DNA from: Anaerolineae bacterium
GTDB lineage: Bacteria > Chloroflexota > Anaerolineae > Epilineales > JAHCIE01
Direction of reading: 5' to 3'
DNA length: 32,586 bases
NCBI GenBank assembly: GCA_026129165.1
Contig: JAHCIP010000030.1
Span: 1 to 32,586 of the forward strand
The translations under genes were made by a program, and so were the position numbers. How positions within the stretch are numbered: the first letter of the stretch is position 1; the number at the start of each line of letters is the position of its first letter. Shown here in pieces: positions 23,824 to 30,100 of the stretch. The notes under the pieces were generated by a model. That model made no database searches, was not told the DNA's origin, and worked only from the letters and a program-made list of their open reading frames with translations.

Positions 23824-26259
23824 GCCGGGGGTGGGGGGCGTGACGGTGCGGCTGTACGCGCCGGGTCCAGACGGCATCCTGGGGACGCCAGACGACGTGC
23901 TGCTGGCGACCCAGACGACGGACGGCAGCGGCAATACGACCTTCTACAACCTGACGCCGGGCATCTACCGCGTGAGCGAGACGGTGCCGGCCGGCTATAC
24001 CAACACGACGCCCACCGATGTGGGGGTGAGCGTGTCGGCGGGTGGGACAGTGGCGTCAAGTTCGGCATCAACCTCGCGCCGCCGACCATCACCACGACGC
24101 CGACCCCGACGGCGACGAGCACGCCGGCCCTGTCCACCGTCGCCGGGACGGTCTTCAATGACCTCAACGGCAACGGCGTCCAGGACGTGGGCGAGCTGGG
24201 GTTGAGTGGGGTGACGGTGCAGCTGGTCAACCCGAGCACCAATACCGTTGTGGCGACGACAACCACCAGCCCCAGCGGTGTCTATCTGTTCCAGAATGTG
24301 ACGGCTGGGCCGTACATTGTGCGCGAGACGACGCCGGCGGGCTTCACGCCTACTACACCCACCAATGTGCCGGTCTTCGCGCCGTCGGGCGGCGTGGCGA
24401 TTGCTGACTTCGGCAATCAGCAGACGGGGCGGGTCGCCGGGACGGTCTTCAATGACGTCAACGGCGACGGTGTCCAGAACGTAATCGAAGTGGGCGTCAG
24501 CGGGGTGACGGTGCAACTGGTGAACCCGACCACCAACACGGTGGTAGCGACCACGACGACCGGGGCCAACGGCGACTATGCCTTCACGGGCGTGGCGGCC
24601 GGGCCATACATTGTGCGGGAGACGACGCCAGCGGGCTTCACGCCCACCACCCCGACCAACCTGGCGGTGAGTGTGCCGGCGGGCGGCAGCGCCAATGCCG
24701 ACTTCGGGGTCCAGCAGACGGGGCGTATTAACGGTGTCGTCTACTATGACCACAACATGAACGGCGTCCAGGACGGCCCCGAGTCGGGCCTGGGTGGGGT
24801 GGTCGTAAGCCTGTACGCGCCAGGGCCGGACAATGTCCTCGGCTCGGCCGACGACGTGCTGCTGGCGACCACGACCACCGTGGCCGGTGGCGGCTATAGC
24901 TTCAGCCCGGTCAGCCCCGGCAGCTACCTGGTACGCCAGACGGTGCCGCTGGGCTACGTGCCCACGACGCCGGTGAATGTGCCGGTGGTCGTGCCGGCCG
25001 GCGGCGCGGGCCAGGCCAACTTTGGTGATGTCCAGACGGGCCTGGTCAACGGAACGGTGTTCTACGACTGGAATGGGAGCACCGTGCAAGACCCTGGCGA
25101 GGCAGGTGTGTCGGGCGTGACGGTCCGACTGTACAGCCCCGGCCCGGACGGCTTCCTCGGCACGGTGGATGATGTCCTGGTAGCGACGACGACGACGGCG
25201 AGCAACGGCACCTATAGCTTCACCGCCGTGACGCCTGGCTCGTACCTGGTGCGTGAGCTGACGCCAGCCGGCTTTACCACCACGACGCCGTCGGCTAAGC
25301 CGGTGGTGGTGCCGCCCAATGGGGTGGGCGTGGCGGACTTCGGTCTGCTCCAGGTGGGCGCGTTGAGCGGGACTGTGTTCAACGACCTCAACGGCAACGG
25401 CGTGCAGGAGCCGAGCGAGCCGGGCATCGGCGGCGTGACGGTGGACCTGCTCAACCCGAATACGCTGGCCGTCATCGGCACGACGACGACGGCGGGCGAC
25501 GGTCGGTACGGCTTCAACGGTCTCACGCCCGGCTCGTACCTGGTGCGCGAGACCGACCCGGCCGGCTTCTCCAGCACGACGCCCAACCAGGTGGCGGCGT
25601 TTGTGCCGGTCAATGGGGCGGCGACGGTGGACTTTGGCGACCGCGCCATCGGCACCATCTCCGGCGTCTCGTTCTACGACTGGAACGCTAACGGCGTCCA
25701 GGACCCTGGCGAGACGGGCATTGGCGGCGTGACCATCCAACTGGTGGACCCGAACACGAGTACGATCCTGGCGACAACGACGACCGCCGTGTCCGACGGC
25801 AGCTACCTGTTCACCAACCTGGCGGCTGGCAGCTATCAGGTGCGCGAGACCGATCCACTCGGCTTCACCAGCACGACGCCCAACCAGGTGAACGTAACGC
25901 TGCCGGTGGGCGGCTCGGCCAGCGCCGACTTCGGCAACCGGGCGACCAGCTCGGTGGCGGGGGTGGTGTTCAACGACGTGGATGGCAGCGGCCTGCAGGA
26001 GTTCACGGAGGTCGGCCTGTCGGGCGTGACGGTGACGCTGGTCAGCCCTGGCCCGGACAACCTGTTCGGCACCGGCGATGATGTGACGGTGGCGACCGCG
26101 ACGACACTGCCCGACGGTCGCTACCAGTTCCTCGGTATCACGCCGGGTACGTACCAGGTGCGTGAGACCGATCCGGCCGGTTTCGTCAGCACGACGCCTA
26201 ACACGGTGACGGTGACGGCTCCGCTGGGCGGCATTGGGACGGCCAATTTTGGCGACCAG
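23332..26259 (+). repeat. Nine SdrD_B-like domain repeats in tandem
   Basis: Repeat starts: about 23332, 23765, 24136, 24424, 24718, 25036, 25354, 25645 and 25942; length 288-318 bp. Repeats 3 and 4 are the most alike in DNA, with shared stretches such as GTGCGxGAGACGACGCC, suggesting the latest duplication. Repeats 1 and 2 are separated by Thr-rich linkers; the others abut. Confidence 0.9.
23816..24205 (+). CDS. Fragment 4 of the frameshifted adhesin: SdrD_B-like repeat 2
   Basis: This frame carries coding sequence from about 23757 (TALVYRDLNNNGVQDVGEPG) through LYAPGPDGILGTPDDVLLATQ and YRVSETVPAGYTNTTPTDVG to about 24050. There GTGGCGTC, in place of an expected GTGGGCGTC, shifts the frame by one; one lost G in a G-run would explain it. 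The rest (SSSASTSRRRPSPRRRP) is out of frame. Confidence 0.55.
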   Translation: MGEPGVGGVTVRLYAPGPDGILGTPDDVLLATQTTDGSGNTTFYNLTPGIYRVSETVPAGYTNTTPTDVGVSVSAGGTVASSSASTSRRRPSPRRRPRRRRARRPCPPSPGRSSMTSTATASRTWASWG

Positions 26260-26616
26260 TTGCGCTTGCAGCCGACGGCGGTCCAGGTGACGGCCTTCAC
26301 GGCGACAGCGACGGGCAGCGATGTCACCGTGCGCTGGACGACGGGTAACGAGGTCGGCCTGCTGGGCTTCCAGGTGTGGCGCAGCGCGCAGCGTGACGGC
26401 GATTACCGCCAGGTCGCGCCGGCCTTGCTGCCGGCGCAGGCGGCCAGTGGCGGCGCGACCTACAAGGTTGTCGAGCGCGGCCTGAGCGCCGGCATCTGGT
26501 ACTACCGCGTAACGCTCATTGGGCTGGACGGCCAGCCGATGGGTACTATAGGGCCGCTGAGAGTTAAGGTGGCGGAGACGCCCCCTCCCCCCTTCTTGCC
26601 GCTGCTGTCGCGGTAA
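24187..26616 (+). CDS. Fragment 5 of the frameshifted adhesin: SdrD_B-like repeats 3-9 and C-terminal domain (809 codons intact)
   Basis: The longest intact piece; coding in this frame really begins near 24053. Repeats 3-9 each run about 97-106 residues: V-G-VFND-NGNGVQD-GE-G, GVTVQLV, ATTTT, G-Y-F, GPY/GSYLVRETTPAGF-TTP, DFG. Two subtypes alternate: a short form (NPxTNTVVATTTT) and a long form with an extra PGPDxxLGTxDDV loop. These are prealbumin-like, Ca-binding beta domains of surface adhesins. After repeat 9 comes a domain of about 110 residues (AVQVTAFTATATGSDVTVRWTT, GFQVWRSAQ, YYRVTLIG) of the kind often seen before the C-terminus of secreted proteins, then PPPPFLPLLSR. The ATG at 24187 is internal and need not be a start. 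Confidence 0.7.
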   Translation: MGELGLSGVTVQLVNPSTNTVVATTTTSPSGVYLFQNVTAGPYIVRETTPAGFTPTTPTNVPVFAPSGGVAIADFGNQQTGRVAGTVFNDVNGDGVQNVIEVGVSGVTVQLVNPTTNTVVATTTTGANGDYAFTGVAAGPYIVRETTPAGFTPTTPTNLAVSVPAGGSANADFGVQQTGRINGVVYYDHNMNGVQDGPESGLGGVVVSLYAPGPDNVLGSADDVLLATTTTVAGGGYSFSPVSPGSYLVRQTVPLGYVPTTPVNVPVVVPAGGAGQANFGDVQTGLVNGTVFYDWNGSTVQDPGEAGVSGVTVRLYSPGPDGFLGTVDDVLVATTTTASNGTYSFTAVTPGSYLVRELTPAGFTTTTPSAKPVVVPPNGVGVADFGLLQVGALSGTVFNDLNGNGVQEPSEPGIGGVTVDLLNPNTLAVIGTTTTAGDGRYGFNGLTPGSYLVRETDPAGFSSTTPNQVAAFVPVNGAATVDFGDRAIGTISGVSFYDWNANGVQDPGETGIGGVTIQLVDPNTSTILATTTTAVSDGSYLFTNLAAGSYQVRETDPLGFTSTTPNQVNVTLPVGGSASADFGNRATSSVAGVVFNDVDGSGLQEFTEVGLSGVTVTLVSPGPDNLFGTGDDVTVATATTLPDGRYQFLGITPGTYQVRETDPAGFVSTTPNTVTVTAPLGGIGTANFGDQLRLQPTAVQVTAFTATATGSDVTVRWTTGNEVGLLGFQVWRSAQRDGDYRQVAPALLPAQAASGGATYKVVERGLSAGIWYYRVTLIGLDGQPMGTIGPLRVKVAETPPPPFLPLLSR

Positions 26617-26636
26617 ATTCTAGACGGGGCGCGGGT

Positions 26637-26669
26637 AGACCTGACAGGTTTTGGCAACCTGTCAGGTCT
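26637..26669 (+). terminator. Perfect 14-bp hairpin after the adhesin gene
   Basis: AGACCTGACAGGTT (26637-26650) and AACCTGTCAGGTCT (26656-26669) are exact reverse complements with a TTGGC loop, 20 bp after the stop at 26616. No U-run follows directly (GTTTTG occurs 12 nt later). Likely transcript end; also possibly a dispersed palindrome related to 4046-4078. Confidence 0.65.
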
Positions 26670-27003
26670 GCTGCTGTCGGGTTTTGCGCCGAACCCTCAG
26701 TGGCGACGGCTGGCTCTGTGTATGCTGGGAGATACTATAGGGGCGGTAGTGAAGATGTTGGTCGAGGACAATGGGGTAGTCATTATACAAAGCATCATGG
26801 TATATATATAGATAGGCTAATTATTGAAATAATGAAACAAATAACCGAATTTTGTGACGTATCAAGAGTTACAAGTGTATCTAAAATAATATTGTGGTTG
26901 CTGGTGGATACGAACAGTCAGCCCTTGTCCTGGATGAATGGGGTGTGAAGGACGTGAAAAATAGGCTCCATGTCGCTGAGTTATGGGTTTTGTAATGGGA
27001 ATA

Positions 27004-27012
27004 TGATATAAT
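27004..27012 (+). promoter_or_regulatory. Extended -10 promoter of the last gene
   Basis: TGA-TATAAT is a perfect extended -10 element; no good -35 box is visible, which extended -10 promoters do not need. It lies 129 bp before the ATG at 27141. Confidence 0.45.
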
Positions 27013-27060
27013 ATATGTGCTAAAATAGTTGTTGGCCTTTAAGGAGATTTAGAGGTCGCC

Positions 27061-27120
27061 ATGATCGAGTCGGAAGTCGGAGGTCCGTGGGGGAACTTCG
27101 CCTCTGATCCGCGAAGATAA
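27061..27120 (+). CDS. Possible 19-codon leader peptide
   Basis: MIESEVGGPWGNFASDPRR and a TAA stop, with AGAGG 5 nt and AAGGAG 14 nt upstream, inside the inferred leader of the 27141 gene and ending 20 nt before its ATG. The end of the frame can fold (CTTCGC with GCGAAG). It may be chance; no attenuation peptide pattern such as repeated codons is seen. Confidence 0.2.
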   Translation: MIESEVGGPWGNFASDPRR

Positions 27121-27140
27121 GATTGTATCCGGGGGGAACT

Positions 27141-30100
27141 ATGTCTAGACCGGTGATTCCACGTCGAGTGCTGGTGAGCCTGCTGCGGGCGGTGGCCGTG
27201 TTGGCCATCCTGCTGCCCTTCCTGGGGCGGTTGTCGGATGACACCACGCCTGTGGCCCTGGCGCATAACCTGGACCAGCGCATGAACTGGATCCAGTATG
27301 ATGCGGCCACGCGCGCGGTCTTTGACGCGCGCATTGCCGCCAACGACCTCCCACTCGTCCGCGTGGGCGACGAGGTGGGGATGATTATCAAGGTGACGCC
27401 GACCGACGGCACCAACACGGGCGCTGGCGGCTACGTGACCTTTTATGTGCCCAACGGGGCGCAGGTGGTGGATGCCGCCTATCTGACGTCCGATGGCAGC
27501 GGCGGCTTCAACCGCGCGCCCATGAAAGGGCAGTCCATCGAGCCGCTAGGCGACGGGCCGATTGGGGCTAAGGTCACCACGGCCTTGATTGGCCTCAACC
27601 TGGGTCCCAATGTCAACGGCCAGTCCAGCTCGGCCGTCAGCGGGACCGGGCTGCACCTGGGGACGCTGGCCGGCGTCTACGGCGATACGGGTATCTTCTA
27701 CTCGACTGACCCGACGACGGCGTGGCAGACCTGGGTGAACTCGAGCCCGCCCCTCGGCGTGAACATCACCAACAACCGTGGCGAAGTCATGGTTCCCAAT
27801 AACAAGTGGGACGCCATGCAGATGTACGCCTGGGGCATCAAGAGTCCCGTGTCGCCCATTGTGGACCCCGACGGGCGCGGCAACTCGCCCTGGGGCATGG
27901 CGAACGGCGTGGCCGGCCCGCAGAGCGGCTATGCCTGGTCGTTCGACAAGGACTTCTGGGACAACAACCCCGGCTTGCCCGTCAACCAGCGCATGCAAGG
28001 CTCGATTGCGACCGGGCCCTGGCAGCGCATCAAGTACCCGGGCAGCCAGATCAGTAAGGACACGCCCGGCAACCAGGACAATACGCTGGGCTTCGCCGAG
28101 GTGGACGGCAGCGCGGTGGGCCTTACGCTCAACCCCGGCTCGCCGCTACCCCCGACGACCTCGCAGACCGACAACACCAGCCCCAAGGCGGTTCGCTGGA
28201 GCGTGGGTGGGCTGATTATCAACCGGCCTGAGTATGTCTACGTCAAGGTCAAGCTGCTGGACCCCGCGCCCTACACCAACTGTATCACCATGTTCGATAC
28301 CGACGTGGTGGGGGGCGACGCCGGCGGTCTGGACAATGCTAAGGACCACCTGTGGCGCTACTACCAGCCCACGTCCACGATGATGAACACATGCGTGGCG
28401 CTGAGCAAGCGGGCCAGCCGCGAAGTCGTCGGCCAGAACGGCGTCTTCCAGTACGACATTGATGTCTATAATACATCGAGCACGATTACCCTGACGAACG
28501 TCCAGATTCAGGACACACTGCCGTCGGGCATCAGCTACCTGAGCGCGTCACCCGCGCCGAACAGCGGCCCCAACCCGCTGGTGTGGACGATTCCCACCTT
28601 CGCGCCGGGCCAGAAGTTCCACGCGACGGTTACGGTCAAGGCCACCTCCACGGGCATCAAGATCAACACCGTGTGTATGGCGGCGACGAACCTGAGCCAG
28701 ACGTGCACGGACGAAGTGACCTATGTCGGGAACCTACCGCTGCTCATCCAGACCAAGAGCGCATCCCCGACGACGATCAACCCAGGCGATCCGGTCCAGT
28801 ACACCATCACCATCAACAATATCGGCACGGGCGCGACGACCAGCCCGATGGCGCTGACCGACTACCTGCCCAGCGGCTTCACCTACGGCAGCCTCAATAG
28901 CGTCACCCTCAACGGGGCCAACGCGCTGGGGTTGACCACGGTCAACTCGTCCGACCCGACCAAGCCGACGTTTACAGTCAACGGCAGCATCAACGCGAGC
29001 GGTAACCTGATTCTGGTATTTACCGCTCAGACGTCGCCCAACCTGTTGCCCGGCCAATACTGTAACACCTACTATAGCACCCAGGCTGGGACGCAGATTA
29101 CCTCGGGGACCGAAGGCTGCGTGATTGTCGGCGGCGGCAGCATCGGCGACACCGTCTTCCGCGACTGGAACGGCAACGGTGCCCAGGACGCGACCGACGA
29201 GGGCCTGCCCGGCGTGGCGATGAACCTATACGCCGGAGCCTGCCCGCCCAGTGGCGGCGTCATCAAGACCGCGACGACGGACCTGGACGGCAAGTACCTG
29301 TTTACCGGTCTCAACGCGGGGTCGTACTGCGTGGACGCGCCGTCGCCTGGCGCGGGCGGGCTGCCCAGCGGCTACACCCTGACAGCGGGGAGCGACCCGC
29401 GCACCGTCACGCTGGCGCAGAACGAGGTCAACCTGACCATTGACTTCGGCTATCGGCCCGGCGGCTCGGGTTCCATCGGCGACCTGGTCTTCGAGGACAA
29501 GGGCAATGACGGCGCCTACAACCCCGGCGCGGGCGACGTGGGCATCGCTGGCGTCACGGTCAACCTCTATGAAGACACCAACGGCGATGGCAGCATTGAC
29601 CCCAGCCAGGACGCGCTGGTCGCTACGACGACCACCAACGGGGTGGGCGCCTACCTGTTCAGCGGGTTGGCGACGGGTCTGGACTATATCGTCGACGTGG
29701 TCGACGCCAATATCACCAGCTACTTCGGCTCGCCGGCGTGGGTGGCCTCGACAGGCGACCCGCTGGCCGTGCCCAGTCTGAGCGGCAGCTATCTCAACGC
29801 CGACTTCGGCTTCGCTCGCGTGGTGCCTGGCTCCATTGGCGACCAGGTCTTCCGTGACCAGAACAAGGACGGCGTGTTCAACGCGGGCGATGCGCCTATC
29901 CCCTTCGTGACGGTTCACCTCTACCAGGACACGAACGGCAACGGCGCGCTGGATACAGGCGAGCCGCTGCTGGCGACCACTGCCACGGACGGCGCGGGTT
30001 TGTACTCCTTTACCGGGCTGCCGGCCGGGAAATATATCGTGGATGTGGATGAGACGGACCCGCAGATTCCGGGCGGCTACGCGCCGTCGCGCGACCTCAT

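Larger units (their letters stand above)
21592..26616 (+). pseudogene. Large SdrD_B-repeat adhesin gene interrupted by multiple frameshifts
   Basis: Five successive frames together read as one exported protein of roughly 1670 residues. Order: signal peptide; a domain similar to choice-of-anchor-A type beta domains; a GEVED domain (22640-23163); a Thr/Pro-rich linker; SdrD_B-like repeats 1 to 9 (23332-26259) with two more Thr/Pro linkers after repeats 1 and 2; and a C-terminal beta domain ending PPPPFLPLLSR. AAAGGAGGAACC just before the ATG is an excellent ribosome binding site. The frame changes near 22160, 22985-23006, 23057-23062, 23740-23757 and 24045-24053, and probably twice inside the signal peptide. 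Domain consensus continues across each break, so the gene was intact until recently, or the errors come from sequencing/assembly. I call it a pseudogene with that reservation. Confidence 0.75.
26670..27140 (+). other. AT-rich intergenic region before the last gene
   Basis: About 470 bp. From about 26760 to 27060 the base composition turns strongly AT-rich (runs such as TATATATATAG and TTATTGAAATAATGAAAC), unlike the GC-rich genes around it. A short open frame at 26700-26948 has no recognisable product. An extended -10 box TGATATAAT (27004-27012) probably starts the transcript of the 27141 gene with a leader of about 120 nt. That leader holds AAGGAG and a possible 19-codon leader frame (27061-27120). 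Confidence 0.6.

Noticed and set aside
22150..24060. Programmed ribosomal frameshifting in the adhesin
   Set aside because: Many junctions in different directions, without a shared slippery heptamer or downstream structure that I could see; decay or sequence error is simpler.
23995..25740. 581-codon open frame on the minus strand across the SdrD_B repeats
   Set aside because: Antisense shadow of a GC-rich repeat gene: rich in Arg, His and Asp, no domain motif, repeats in step with the plus-strand domains.
23332..26259. CRISPR-like regular repeats
   Set aside because: Repeats of about 300 bp are coding SdrD_B-like domains, not short identical repeats with unique spacers.
26700..26948. 82-codon plus-strand open frame in the AT-rich gap
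   Set aside because: No good ribosome binding site and no recognisable sequence; composition looks intergenic.
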